A DNA stretch of 64,000 nt from contig BPUI01000006.1 in NCBI GenBank assembly GCA_019973575.1, positions 30,927-94,926 on the forward strand, read 5' to 3'. Of the stretch, positions 34,753 to 43,709 are shown piece after piece. The first letter of the stretch is position 1, and each line of letters opens with the position of its first letter. Source of the stretch: Gemmatimonadetes bacterium T265. Its GTDB lineage: Bacteria > Gemmatimonadota > Gemmatimonadetes > Gemmatimonadales > Gemmatimonadaceae. The notes under the pieces were generated by a model. That model saw only the letters and a program-made list of their open reading frames with translations. It had not been told where the DNA came from and did no database searches. The position numbers and the translations under genes were made by a program.

Positions 34753-36378
34753 TTACGCGGCGGGGGGTGGCGACGCAGGCAATCGGGGCGGTGCCCGGAA
34801 GCGGAAGTGCACGGTGATCCGCGCGAGATCCCCGGACGGCCGTTTGGCAGAGTCGGCGAGGGTCGGTGCATGCGCGGGTCCCGCGGGGCCGGGCGGCGGG
34901 GCCACGGGCGGCCCCACACCCGGCGGTGCGCCCGGCACTGGTATGGGGGCCGCCTCGGTCGGGTCACGTTCGCGGGTGAGCGTGCCGACGAGTTCCGCGG
35001 CGTCGACGTCCGGCAGGTGCTCGACCACGCGGACGAGGTCTCCGGGATGCGGCGCGAGGGCGACGAGTGTCCCGCCGACGCTGTCGAGCCGAACGTCGAC
35101 GACGGCGGCCCCGGTGGGGAGGTCGCGGGCGAGTTGCGCGAGCCACACGGTCGGCGAGCGGCGGCCGGCGTCGAACGGCGCGAGCGCGTCGAGCACGGCG
35201 AGGGCACGGGCGCGGGCCGCCTCGTCGGCGGCGGCCCGTGCGCGTGCGGGGCCGAGCGCGTGGAGGGCGTCGGCGGCTCGACGTTCCGCACGCAGCGCAG
35301 CGACGCCCGGTGCTGTGGCGGCGCTCGCAAGCCCGAGCGCGCACGCCACCCCCGCGAGGACGAGGCGGGTCCGTGGGACGGGACCGACGGCCGGCCGTGC
35401 CGCGGGCGCACACGCGGCGGCGAGGTACCGCATGCTACGATGGCGCGGCACGAGCGACACGGGGTCGCGCCCGCGGTGGCGCGCGGCCCCAAACGCCGCG
35501 GCGTAGCCCCCGCCGTCCGGCCCGAGCCCGTCGAGCGCGGGATCCCACCAATCCGATGCGGCGAGGTCGGGCGTCGCGGAATCGCCGTCCGCCTGTCGGG
35601 CGGACGCGCTGCGCGGAAGGCGTTGCAGCGCGGCGAGTACGCCGTCGACGTACCGGGCCGCGAACGGCGTCGCGCCGTCCGTCCACTGCACTTCGCTCCC
35701 CCGACACGCGTTCCCGAGTACGACCGCCGTGGGGGCGACGCTCCCCAAGCGGAGCCGCGCGGCCACGCACGCGCGGATCACGTCGCAGACCACCGGGCTG
35801 AGATACGCGGCCGCCCACGCCATCGTCTCGGACGTTGTCGTCTCGGGACGCGGCGCGGTCGGGGTGTCGACGTCGGAAGCGCCTGCCGACGACGCGTCCA
35901 CACGCGCCTCTGCGTGCTGTTCGGTCGCGGAGCGACCCGAGACCCGGCGCACCCCGCCGGTGAGCAGCGGGACGGCCGCCTTGAGGAAGAACTGGCCCAC
36001 GTTCTCCCGGACGACCCCGGCCAGCACCGCGTCGTCGGCGACCGGCGGCAGGCCGCTCAGCCGCTTCACCTGCACGAACGTGGGGGAGAGGGCGGCGTGC
36101 ACAACGGGCGGCCGACGGCGGAAACGGGCCAGGGGGGGCGCGTGGCGACCGGCGGCCGCGGCCGCGCCTTCCAGCACGCCCGTGAGTACCGCGACCAGGG
36201 TCGGCGTGTCGGGCAGCGCGGCATCGTCGGCGGGTGCGAGCGTGAACACGTCCGGGACGGCCACCCATGCCTCGGTACGCGCCCAGAGGACCGCGGCGCC
36301 CCGGACGAGGACGACCCGAACGCGCGCCGGCGCGATCTCGACGCCGAGGTCGATCGACGTGTGGGATGCTTGTGGCAT
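34753..36378 (-). CDS. gspL: GspL-like platform protein (PilM/PilN-type)
   Basis: 541 residues. The N-terminal ~330 residues form an actin-like cytoplasmic domain (IDLGVEIAPARVRVVLVRGA, PPVVHAALSPTFVQVKRLSG, ENVGQFFLKAAVPLLTGG). A single membrane segment (RLVLAGVACALGLASAATAP) precedes a coiled coil and a ferredoxin-like periplasmic domain (AQLARDLPTGAAVVDVRLDS). GspL links the ATPase GspE to the inner-membrane complex. The C-terminus is Pro-rich. Start ATG 36378 lies 8 bp after gspK. Confidence 0.82.
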   Translation of the reverse strand: MPQASHTSIDLGVEIAPARVRVVLVRGAAVLWARTEAWVAVPDVFTLAPADDAALPDTPTLVAVLTGVLEGAAAAAGRHAPPLARFRRRPPVVHAALSPTFVQVKRLSGLPPVADDAVLAGVVRENVGQFFLKAAVPLLTGGVRRVSGRSATEQHAEARVDASSAGASDVDTPTAPRPETTTSETMAWAAAYLSPVVCDVIRACVAARLRLGSVAPTAVVLGNACRGSEVQWTDGATPFAARYVDGVLAALQRLPRSASARQADGDSATPDLAASDWWDPALDGLGPDGGGYAAAFGAARHRGRDPVSLVPRHRSMRYLAAACAPAARPAVGPVPRTRLVLAGVACALGLASAATAPGVAALRAERRAADALHALGPARARAAADEAARARALAVLDALAPFDAGRRSPTVWLAQLARDLPTGAAVVDVRLDSVGGTLVALAPHPGDLVRVVEHLPDVDAAELVGTLTRERDPTEAAPIPVPGAPPGVGPPVAPPPGPAGPAHAPTLADSAKRPSGDLARITVHFRFRAPPRLPASPPPAA

Positions 36379-36386
36379 GACGGGGC

Positions 36387-37442
36387 TTACTCGACCCAGC
36401 TGCGCCGGCGCACGACGGCGATGCGCGCCACGACACGGGCCACGCGGAGCTCGACCACCGCCGTAACGGCCGGCGTGCCGGACACGCCCGACGCCGTCAC
36501 GATCCAGGCGGCCGGCTCGGGCACCGCGCGGGTCTGCAGCGCCGGCAGTTGTGCGCCGAACGCGGCCGCGGCGTCGCGGGGGAGGCGGGCGGCGACGCTC
36601 GCGAGGTCGACCACCGCGGCGGGGGTGCGGGCGCGCAGCGCGAGGATCGCCGCGACGGCGTCGGGCGTCATCCCGGGCAGCGCGAGCAGCACCTCGCGCG
36701 GCGCGTGCGACAGGTCCACGGGCGCGTCGTCGACGCCGACGCGCGCCTGGACGGCCGCGTGCAGGCCCGGCACGCGCGCGTCCAGCGCGGTGGAATCGAA
36801 GCCGCGGACGCGGTCGAGCTCCGCCGCGGCGGCGAACGGCGCGTTGCGCGGTGGCGGGCGTCCCTGCGTCCGGTACCAGTCGGCCTCCGCCCCGGCCGCG
36901 CGCGGCGTGTCGTCGGCGTCCCGCCAGTCGAGGAGCGCGTCCACCAGCGAGTCGGCGAGCGGCGGCGCCACGCGCAGCGCCCCGAGCAGGCGATGCATAG
37001 CGTCGCCCTCGGCAGCGTCGCCGAGCGTAAGCGCGACCGTCGTCCCGGCGGCGGTCAGCCGCACCGCACAGCCACGGTCCCGCGGCACGAGCGGCGAACG
37101 AGCGACCGCCGTGTCCAGCGTCCGCCACCGCCGCGCCAGCTGTTCCGGGGCGATCCCGAACAGCGCGCTCGTCGGATTCGCGACGTCGGGCGTGCCCGCG
37201 TCCGCCATCGCGGCGTCCGCGGCCGCCAACGCGCGAGCTGCGCACTCCTCGGCCTGCCAGGCGGCGCGGGTCAGGGCCACCCGGTTTGCCGTCGCCGCCA
37301 CCGCCTCACGCCCGGCCATCCCGGCGGTCATGGCTAATGCCGTGAGCGCGACCACGGCCCAAAGGACCCCGATTAGTACGTACCCTCGTACGGCCCCGGG
37401 TACGCACTCCCGGTCTTCTTGGTCCCGATGCCGCCCCGTCAT
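36387..37442 (-). CDS. gspK: Minor pseudopilin GspK
   Basis: 351 residues. The N-terminal membrane helix GYVLIGVLWAVVALTALAMT follows the prepilin cut (VRG|Y). The insertion domain contains GAEADWYRTQGRPPPRNAPF and LDRVRGFDSTALDARVPGL, and the helix-hairpin-helix-like SHAPREVLLALPGMTPDAVA is a GspK hallmark. It is the largest pseudopilin and caps the pseudopilus tip. Its start overlaps the gspJ stop (ATGA). Confidence 0.88.
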   Translation of the reverse strand: MTGRHRDQEDRECVPGAVRGYVLIGVLWAVVALTALAMTAGMAGREAVAATANRVALTRAAWQAEECAARALAAADAAMADAGTPDVANPTSALFGIAPEQLARRWRTLDTAVARSPLVPRDRGCAVRLTAAGTTVALTLGDAAEGDAMHRLLGALRVAPPLADSLVDALLDWRDADDTPRAAGAEADWYRTQGRPPPRNAPFAAAAELDRVRGFDSTALDARVPGLHAAVQARVGVDDAPVDLSHAPREVLLALPGMTPDAVAAILALRARTPAAVVDLASVAARLPRDAAAAFGAQLPALQTRAVPEPAAWIVTASGVSGTPAVTAVVELRVARVVARIAVVRRRSWVE

Positions 37443-38056
37443 CCGCGCGTCCCGATACGCACGATCAGCGTGTCGGCGTCGAGGATGACGCCGAGGGCGA
37501 ACGGGGCCGTCACCCGGCTCGACCACGCGGCCGCCCAGCGCCCGCCCGATGCGGGGTCGCTGAGGTAGCGGAGGCGTCCGTCGGCGAACCCGGTCCGCAG
37601 CACGACCGGCGTGTCCTCGCCCGCACCGCCCGAGGGACCGCTGCCCGCGTCCGTACGCAGCGAGAGCACCAGCGCCGGGCGCCCCGCAACGGCGTCGATG
37701 GCCAGGCGCGCCGTGCAGCGCTCCTGCCATCCGGCGGGGACGTCGCACCACGTCGAGAACCGGAACGTCGTCTCGGTCCCGTCGACGTCCGGCCCCGTCA
37801 CGGGTCGCACCTCGAGCTGGCCGACCGCGTCCCGGAGGAGGCGGTCGGCGTTGGCGGCGCGGTCGGCGGCCGCCGCGGCGCGCACGACGGCCGCCGTCCC
37901 GTCGACGAGCTGGGCGAGCACTGCGTGGGCCGCCGCAAGCGCAAGCGCGCCGATCGTGACGGCCACGAGCAACTCGACGAGCGTGAAGCCCCGCCCATCG
38001 CCAGCCACACGGCGGGGCAGGTCCCCCGCGCGGCCGTGCTTACGGCCGCGCGCCAC
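37439..38056 (-). CDS. gspJ: Minor pseudopilin GspJ
   Basis: 205 residues from a GTG that overlaps the gspI gene by 17 bp. The prepilin motif GRGFTLVELLVAVTIGALAL is followed by the long N-terminal helix. The globular part (LEVRPVTGPDVDGTETTFRF, GRPALVLSLRTDAG, LRYLSDPASGGRWAAAWSSR) matches the GspJ beta-sheet domain. Confidence 0.85.
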   Translation of the reverse strand: MARGRKHGRAGDLPRRVAGDGRGFTLVELLVAVTIGALALAAAHAVLAQLVDGTAAVVRAAAAADRAANADRLLRDAVGQLEVRPVTGPDVDGTETTFRFSTWCDVPAGWQERCTARLAIDAVAGRPALVLSLRTDAGSGPSGGAGEDTPVVLRTGFADGRLRYLSDPASGGRWAAAWSSRVTAPFALGVILDADTLIVRIGTRG

Positions 38057-38588
38057 GCAGCACCGCCGGTCGGTAGAGGGCGGTCGTGAGGAGGACCACG
38101 GCGGCCGCCGGCGTCGCGGCCGCCGGTGTCTCGGACGCGACCGCCCCGGTCGCACCGGCGACGGCCGCGGACGGCGGTCCCGCAGTCCCGCCGAACGCCG
38201 AGTCGTCGGGCGCGGCCAGGAGCGTGACGTCGTAGAGCGTCGGCGTCGGCCGGCCGATGCGGAGGCGCCACGGCCCTTCCGCGCGCTCACCGAGGTGCCG
38301 GTCGAGGTCCTCGCGCGGCCACAGCGCGACGGCGTCGAGGAACGCACTCGCGCGTCGGACGGCGACGTCCCGCGCCCGCACGCGCCCGACCGCGCGCGAC
38401 GCGTCGGCGGCGAGGGCGGCCGCGCCGACGACCGCCGTCGCGAGGATCACGAGGGCGACGAGCACTTCGAGGAGGGTCGTCCCGCGACGCGCAGCGTGGG
38501 ACACCGCGCCCCGCGGCGGGCGTCGCTGGAGGTGTGGCGTTCGACACCACGGCGCTCGCCGCTCGGAACGCTGCACGATGGACGTCAT
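38040..38588 (-). CDS. gspI: Minor pseudopilin GspI
   Basis: 182 residues. A long basic leader ends in ARRGTTLLEVLVALVILATA, a prepilin site with Thr-Thr after the Gly in place of the usual Phe-Thr. The small globular part includes VGRVRARDVAVRRASAFLDA and PTPTLYDVTLLAAPDDSAFG. It overlaps gspH by 4 bp and gspJ by 17 bp. Confidence 0.8.
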   Translation of the reverse strand: MTSIVQRSERRAPWCRTPHLQRRPPRGAVSHAARRGTTLLEVLVALVILATAVVGAAALAADASRAVGRVRARDVAVRRASAFLDAVALWPREDLDRHLGERAEGPWRLRIGRPTPTLYDVTLLAAPDDSAFGGTAGPPSAAVAGATGAVASETPAAATPAAAVVLLTTALYRPAVLRGARP

Positions 38589-39058
38589 CGGTCCACCGGC
38601 TGGCGCCCGGTGAGCGGGTCGATCGCAGGACGGGCCCCGTCGTCAGGCTCGATCAGCACGCGCCCATCCGGGAGCGCGAGCACGTCGCGGGGAGGCGCCG
38701 CTCGCGTGCGTCCGCCTCCAGGGCCCGCCTCGCGCGCCGCGGCGGATTCCGCATCAGCGCGCGGCGCGGTCGGCGCCGCGAGTGCCGCCATCGCCGGCCC
38801 GACTGACACGTGGACCCGGTGCCCCGTGGCCAGGGCGCGCGTGCGCGCCGCGGTGACTGCGGCACGCCAGGTGTCGGCCGGCATGGGGGTGGCCGATCGA
38901 CCAGCCGCCGCGACCACACCCGCCAGCACCCCGAGCACCGCCAGCACGACGACGAGTTCGACGAGGGTGAATCCCCGTCGGGACGTACAACGCGCGCGTG
39001 TACCGCGTGTACAGCACGTGCGTGTGCAGGGCGCGTGTCCGCCGCTCGCGTAGGTCAT
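38585..39058 (-). CDS. gspH: Minor pseudopilin GspH
   Basis: 157 residues from ATG 39058. The prepilin motif SRRGFTLVELVVVLAVLGVL lies after an unusually Cys/Thr-rich 33-residue leader (CTRTCCTRGTRARCT). The globular part (WRAAVTAARTRALATGHRVH, LALPDGRVLIEPDDGARP) fits GspH/FimT. The leader's four cysteines are odd; a later start would remove them, but none with a good ribosome-binding site is visible. Confidence 0.8.
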   Translation of the reverse strand: MTYASGGHAPCTRTCCTRGTRARCTSRRGFTLVELVVVLAVLGVLAGVVAAAGRSATPMPADTWRAAVTAARTRALATGHRVHVSVGPAMAALAAPTAPRADAESAAAREAGPGGGRTRAAPPRDVLALPDGRVLIEPDDGARPAIDPLTGRQPVDR

Positions 39059-39065
39059 ACGCCGC

Positions 39066-40364
39066 TCACGCGCCGGGGCCTGGGCGGACGCTGTACACGG
39101 CCTGGAGGAGCGCGGCGGCCACGAGGGCGACGACGGCGCCGAAGCCCAGGATAAGCGTGGGCTCGACCAGTCGGACGGTTTGCGCGACGAGCGTTTCGGC
39201 GCGCTCCGCCTCGAGCCGGGCCGCGTGCGCGCACATCGCCGCGAGCTTCCCCGAGGCTTCGCCGGCGCGCGTGAGGCGGACCATGGTGGGCGTGACCGCC
39301 CGCGTGCGCGCGAGCGCCGCCGCGACCGACTCCCCGGCCACGATCCCCGCCCGCGCGTCCGTGAGGCGCGCCTCGACGGCCGCGTCGCCCGCGGCGCGCG
39401 CCGCATGCGGGAGCGCGGCCGCGACGGGAACCCCGCGCTCCAAGAGCGCCGCGAGCGCCGCGGCGGCGCGGGCGGTTGCGGCGGCAGACCGGACGGTGCC
39501 GAGCCCGGGCGCGCGGAGGAGCGCCGCGTGCCACGCGACGCGACCCGCGGGCGTGCGGGTCCACGCGTGCCACGCGACCGCTGTCGCGCCCGCGAGCCCG
39601 AGGGCGGGTACCGCGCCGCCGCGCGCTACCGCGGCGGCGGCCAGCACCACGCGCGTGGACCACGGTAGTTCCTGACCGATCCCCTCGAGGAGGGCCGCGA
39701 AGCGCGGGAGCACGACGCCGACCAGGAGCGCGACGCTGGCCGTCGCCGCCGCGGCGAGGAGTGCGGGGTAGGCGAGCGCGGACCGGAGCGCCGCGCGGGT
39801 GCGGGCCGTGCGCTCCGTGAGGTCGGCCGCCTGACGCACCGCGCCGGCAAGGCCGCTTCCGGCTTCGCCGGCGCGGAGCAACCCGACGACGACGGGCGGG
39901 ACGCGCACCGGCGCCGACTCAAGCGCCGCGCTCAGGCCGCGCCCCTCGCGCACGGCGCCCTCGATGGCGGGTAGCGCGGGGCGCCAGCTCGCCGGCGCCA
40001 GGTCGGCGAACGCCGCGAGCGTGCGCCCCATGGGCAACTCGGCATCGAGCAACGTGGCCAGGGCCCGCAGACCGAGGGCGAGGTCGGCGGGCGGGAGCGC
40101 CGGTCGCCGGTCGGCAGGGAGGCCGTCCGCTCGGCCGTGCGTCGTCGCGTTCGGTGACCGAGCGCTTGTGCCGTTCGCCGGACGTGCCGCGCGCAGCTCG
40201 ACCGGCAGCGATCCGCCGGCGACGAGCACGGCCGCGGCCGCGTCGCGGGTCGCCGCGGTGACCGTGCCGCGTTCGAGCGTGCCGTCGGCCCGGGCCGCAC
40301 GGTAGGCGAACACCGTACGGACCGCCTCCTCCGTTTGTGGGGGCATGATGGGCGGAGGCTTCAC
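39066..40364 (-). CDS. gspF: Type II secretion inner-membrane protein GspF
   Basis: 432 residues from a GTG overlapping the gspG stop. Two repeated GspF domains are seen: LALGLRALATLLDAELPMGR with LRAGEAGSGLAGAVRQAADL, and ALAALLERGVPVAAALPHAA with RLTRAGEASGKLAAMCAHAA. Membrane segments include YPALLAAAATASVALLVGVV and PTLILGFGAVVALVAAALLQ. The N-terminal AYRAARADGTLERGTVTA is the usual start. GspF organises the platform above GspE. Confidence 0.92.
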   Translation of the reverse strand: MKPPPIMPPQTEEAVRTVFAYRAARADGTLERGTVTAATRDAAAAVLVAGGSLPVELRAARPANGTSARSPNATTHGRADGLPADRRPALPPADLALGLRALATLLDAELPMGRTLAAFADLAPASWRPALPAIEGAVREGRGLSAALESAPVRVPPVVVGLLRAGEAGSGLAGAVRQAADLTERTARTRAALRSALAYPALLAAAATASVALLVGVVLPRFAALLEGIGQELPWSTRVVLAAAAVARGGAVPALGLAGATAVAWHAWTRTPAGRVAWHAALLRAPGLGTVRSAAATARAAAALAALLERGVPVAAALPHAARAAGDAAVEARLTDARAGIVAGESVAAALARTRAVTPTMVRLTRAGEASGKLAAMCAHAARLEAERAETLVAQTVRLVEPTLILGFGAVVALVAAALLQAVYSVRPGPGA

Positions 40365-40942
40365 TCGGCCGCGGTGCCGGACGGCTGGCCGACCGTGCCT
40401 GTGGTTGGCCCTGCGCCGGCGGGCACGGGCCCGCCCCACGACGTGACATCGGCGTCCTCGTCGCCCCCGCCGGCACGGCCATCGCGCCCGAGCGAGTACA
40501 GGTCGTACGACGCCGGGTTGGCGACGCCCGGGGCGACGTAGACGTACGGGCGTCCCCACGGGTCGAGCGGCACGGCGCGCGTGAGGTACGGCCCGCGCCA
40601 GTTTCTGGGCGGCTGTCCGTCCGCGCCGGGGGCCGGGGGGGGGGTGCGCAGCGCCGCGAGCCCCTGCTCGGTGGTGGGCAGCGCGTCGTTGTCGAGCCGG
40701 TACTGCTGGAGCGCGAGGCCGAACACCTCCAGCTGGCTCTTGGCCGCGGCGACTTTCGCGTCACCGACGTTGCGAAAGATCGCCGGCGCCACCACGGCGG
40801 CGAGGGCGGCGATGATGGCGATCACGACGATGAGTTCGATCAACGTGAAGCCGTCGACGCGCCACCCGCGGGCCGCGTGAGACGCCGACGTGCGATCCGG
40901 CGTGATCCGGTGCTCACCGCTGTACTCACCCCTGGACGACAC
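40361..40942 (-). CDS. gspG: Major pseudopilin GspG
   Basis: 193 residues from a GTG. The prepilin motif VDGFTLIELIVVIAIIAALA is canonical. The mature protein has LEVFGLALQQYRLDNDALPT, TEQGLAALRTPP, GPYLTRAVPLDPWGRPYVYV, and YDLYSLGRDGRAGGGDEDAD with the calcium-binding loop. The C-terminus continues about 25 residues further than usual. It forms the pseudopilus shaft. Confidence 0.95.
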   Translation of the reverse strand: MSSRGEYSGEHRITPDRTSASHAARGWRVDGFTLIELIVVIAIIAALAAVVAPAIFRNVGDAKVAAAKSQLEVFGLALQQYRLDNDALPTTEQGLAALRTPPPAPGADGQPPRNWRGPYLTRAVPLDPWGRPYVYVAPGVANPASYDLYSLGRDGRAGGGDEDADVTSWGGPVPAGAGPTTGTVGQPSGTAAE

Positions 40943-42518
40943 GCGCGACCTCCTCGACGGTAGTGACGCCCTCGCGGATCTTCGCCCACCCGTCGGCCGC
41001 CAGCGGCAGCAGGCCCGCGGCCTGGGCCTGCGTGCGTACGACGTCGCGGGCCGTCCCTGTCCCGACGGCGTCTTTCAGGGTCTCGTTGACCGGCAGCAGT
41101 TCGTACAACCCGACCCGTCCGCGGTATCCCGTCCCGCGGCAGGACGCGCACCCCACCCCGCGCGTGAACTCCGCGCCGGTGACCGCTTGGTCGGCGGCGG
41201 CGTCGGTCACGGGGCCGGCACGCGCATGCGCTCGGATGAGCGCGGCCACGACATCCGGCGCCGGGTTGTACCGCGTCCGGCACGCGTCGCAGACGCAGCG
41301 CACCAGCCGCTGCGCGAGCACCCCGTCCAACGTCGCCGCGACGAGGTACGGTGCGACGCCCAGGTCCAACAGCCGCGGCAGCGCGCCGACGGCGTCGTTG
41401 GTGTGCAGCGTCGAGAACACGAAGTGCCCGGTGAGCGCGGCACGCACGGCGACGTCCGCCGTCTCGGCGTCGCGCATCTCGCCGACCATTACCACGTCGG
41501 GGTCCTGGCGCAGGATCGCGCGGAGCGCGGCCGCGAACGTCACGCCCGCCGCGGCGTGCACCGGCACCTGCGTTACGCCCGGGAGCTGGTATTCGACCGG
41601 GTCCTCTACGGTGACGAGCTTCTCGGCGCCGGCGTCGCGAAGCCCGAGACACGCGTACAGCGTGGTCGTCTTGCCGCTGCCAGTCGGCCCGGTCACGAGC
41701 AGCAGGCCGTGTGGCCGCCGCGCGAGCCGCGCCACCGCGGTGCGGATCGCGTTTGGCATGCCGAGCGCGTCCAGCCCCACGGGCCGGCCGCCGTGGTCGA
41801 GGAGCCGGAGCACGACGCTCTCGCCGAACACGGTCGGCACGGTCGAGACGCGGAGGTCGAGCTCGCGGGCCTCGAGCCGCACGCGGATCCGGCCGTCCTG
41901 CGGCCGCCGCCGTTCGGCGATGTCTAACTCGGCGAGCAACTTGACGCGACTCACCACCGCGCGCCCGATGGAGGGCGGCGGGTCCGCGGCGGGGACGAGG
42001 ACCCCGTCGAGGCGGACGCGCGCGCGGAGCCCGCCGGGCCCGGCCTCCAGGTGCACGTCGCTCGCGCCGGCGGCGTAGGCGTCGCGGACGAGCAGGTTGA
42101 CGTACCGCACGACCGGCGGCTGCGTCGCGAGGTCGCGCGCGTCGGCCGTGACCCCGTCGTCGTCGAACGCGCCCGCGCGCGGCCCGAGCGCGACCGGGTC
42201 GCCGCCGTCCCCCGCCGTCAGCTCCACCCCGCGGGCGGCGGCCGTGGCGAGGCGCTCGATCAGGACGTCGACCTCGGACGCGGGGGCCGGCTCGGGCGCG
42301 ACGGCGCACCCGTACGCCTCGCACAGATCGTCGACGCAGTCGCGCCACCGGGCGTCCGGGGCCGCGGCCACGATGAGCAGGCGCCCGTCGTCCGCGAATC
42401 GCCGCGGCGCGACCCGGTGGTGTCGCAGGTAGTCGCGCGAGAGCCCGGGGGCGAGCCCCAGCTCCGGCGCGTCGGGCGGGGTGGGGCGGCGATCGGGCGA
42501 GGCGACGGCGGGCGGCAC
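40926..42518 (-). CDS. gspE: Type II secretion ATPase GspE
   Basis: 530 residues from a GTG. N-terminal GspE domain (LSRDYLRHHRVAPRRFADDG), then the ATPase core: Walker A VTGPTGSGKTTTLYA, Asp box TVEDPVEYQLPGVTQVPV, Walker B QDPDVVMVGEMRDAETADVA, His box ALTGHFVFSTLHTNDAVGAL. The zinc module has CVCDAC and CASC (normally a tetracysteine). This is the first gene of the 11-gene secretion operon; all following genes overlap or lie within a few bases. Confidence 0.95.
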   Translation of the reverse strand: MPPAVASPDRRPTPPDAPELGLAPGLSRDYLRHHRVAPRRFADDGRLLIVAAAPDARWRDCVDDLCEAYGCAVAPEPAPASEVDVLIERLATAAARGVELTAGDGGDPVALGPRAGAFDDDGVTADARDLATQPPVVRYVNLLVRDAYAAGASDVHLEAGPGGLRARVRLDGVLVPAADPPPSIGRAVVSRVKLLAELDIAERRRPQDGRIRVRLEARELDLRVSTVPTVFGESVVLRLLDHGGRPVGLDALGMPNAIRTAVARLARRPHGLLLVTGPTGSGKTTTLYACLGLRDAGAEKLVTVEDPVEYQLPGVTQVPVHAAAGVTFAAALRAILRQDPDVVMVGEMRDAETADVAVRAALTGHFVFSTLHTNDAVGALPRLLDLGVAPYLVAATLDGVLAQRLVRCVCDACRTRYNPAPDVVAALIRAHARAGPVTDAAADQAVTGAEFTRGVGCASCRGTGYRGRVGLYELLPVNETLKDAVGTGTARDVVRTQAQAAGLLPLAADGWAKIREGVTTVEEVARVVQG

Positions 42519-43143
42519 GCGCGACGGGCGGGAGGCGACACGCAGGGGAGCCAGTCCGGCCAGCGACTGGTAGCAGCAACGCTGCCTGAGGCGCGGCTAC
42601 GGTACTACCAGGCGTTTGTTCCGTCAATACGCGCCGTACGACACAAAACCTGTCGAATGAACAGACAAAGAACTCTTAGTGTGGCACGGTTCTTCGTCTG
42701 TGCCGGCTGGCAGTGGATCGACGCGGGCCGGGACCGCGGCAATCCGTCGTCGCACTCCGGCCCTGCCTGAGCCGCGCGCGCGGCGCGTGTCACCGGTGGT
42801 TGAGCCGAGCGAATGGCTGCCCCCGGCACTCCAGGCATCGACGGCGGTAGGGGACCGGACGCGCGGCCACGCACACATGACAGCAGACTCTGTTGGCGAA
42901 TTCCGCCCGAGCGTCGCCGTCGCGCGCGCGCGACCCCTCGCGCACCCTGGCCGGGGTCCCGGTTCACCGCGGGCGACTGAATTCGCCAACAGAGTCACAG
43001 GGTTTCCAAGACGTCACCTTCGCAAGACGAGCGGAGTTCTGCGACGGGTTCTGCGACGATCGCCGGTCCTTTTGGGCGCGCCACATGCCGTGACGCCCCT
43101 GAGCGTCGGGGCGGTTCGCGAACGTTCGCTCCGCGGAGCGGGA
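42519..43143. other. Region upstream of the secretion operon
   Basis: About 625 bp without a gene. Bases 42,590-42,700 are clearly less GC-rich than the surroundings (GAATGAACAGACAAAGAACT), making them the likely promoter area for gspE. A 111-bp element with 18-bp inverted ends lies at 42886-42996. TGGCACGGTTCTTCG at about 42680 resembles a sigma-54 site but points away from gspE and has a poor -12 box. Confidence 0.45.
42886..42996. repeat. MITE-like element with 18-bp terminal inverted repeats
   Basis: GACTCTGTTGGCGAATTC at 42886-42903 is repeated exactly in reverse complement at 42979-42996, with 75 bp of GC-rich sequence between. CTCTGTTGGCGAAT resembles IS6-family ends, so this may be a non-autonomous derivative moved by an IS6 transposase. 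I see no clear 8-bp target duplication. Confidence 0.55.
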
Positions 43144-43470
43144 CTACGGCCGGGCCACCTCGAGGACCTGCGCGAGCCGGTGCCGCCATCCCGCCGCGAG
43201 ATCTCGCAGGTGCGCCCCCCGGCCGCGGTCGGGCGCGGCGGACAGTAGCCCCTGGGCGGATGGGTGCGGCACCGCGACGTAGCGCACGCCCGGCTCGGCG
43301 CGCAGCCCCGGCGCTGCGCCCGCGAGCAGCGCGTACACCGGGCCGTCCGGCGGGAAGGCGGCGGGCACCGGGCGTCCCCGGATGCGGCCTCCTGAGCTGA
43401 CGCCCGCGTCGGCCTGCGCGCGGGCGGCGGGGACGGGGGCGTCCACCGAGCCGATCGAACGGACGGGCAT
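43144..43470 (-). pseudogene. Uracil-DNA-glycosylase-like C-terminal fragment
   Basis: A 108-residue frame includes DGPVYALLAGAAPGLRAEPG and VRYVAVPHPSAQGLLSAAPD, then GRGAHLRDLAAGWRHRLAQV. The HPS motif after a hydrophobic strand recalls the C-terminal leucine-loop region of uracil-DNA-glycosylase-type proteins. The catalytic N-terminal half is absent, so this is either a fragment or an unrelated small gene. Confidence 0.4.
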
Positions 43471-43709
43471 ACGAGACGGGGGCCAAGGAGACGGAGGGCT
43501 GCCGAAGCGCGAGTATATGGCGCGGCGCGCGGGTGCTCGCCCCGTCGCCTCCCCGCCCCAGCCCGCGAGCGGAGCGAGCCCGGCCCGCCAGGGCCGCGGC
43601 AGCGCCAGCGGCGCCCCGCGCCGCCCCTCACGGCCCCTCAGCGCGTCACGTCCGGGGCTTCAGGGGTGGCACAACCTCGTGCACAACCACGGTGCGCGCC
43701 TCGCCCTCA

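Noticed and set aside
34741..37488. Long plus-strand open frame across gspL/gspK
   Set aside because: No recognisable protein pattern; the opposite strand carries proper secretion genes with overlapping starts and stops.
42670..42700. Sigma-54-like site TGGCACGGTTCTTCG
   Set aside because: It points away from gspE and the -12 part lacks TTGC; not a credible -24/-12 promoter for the operon.
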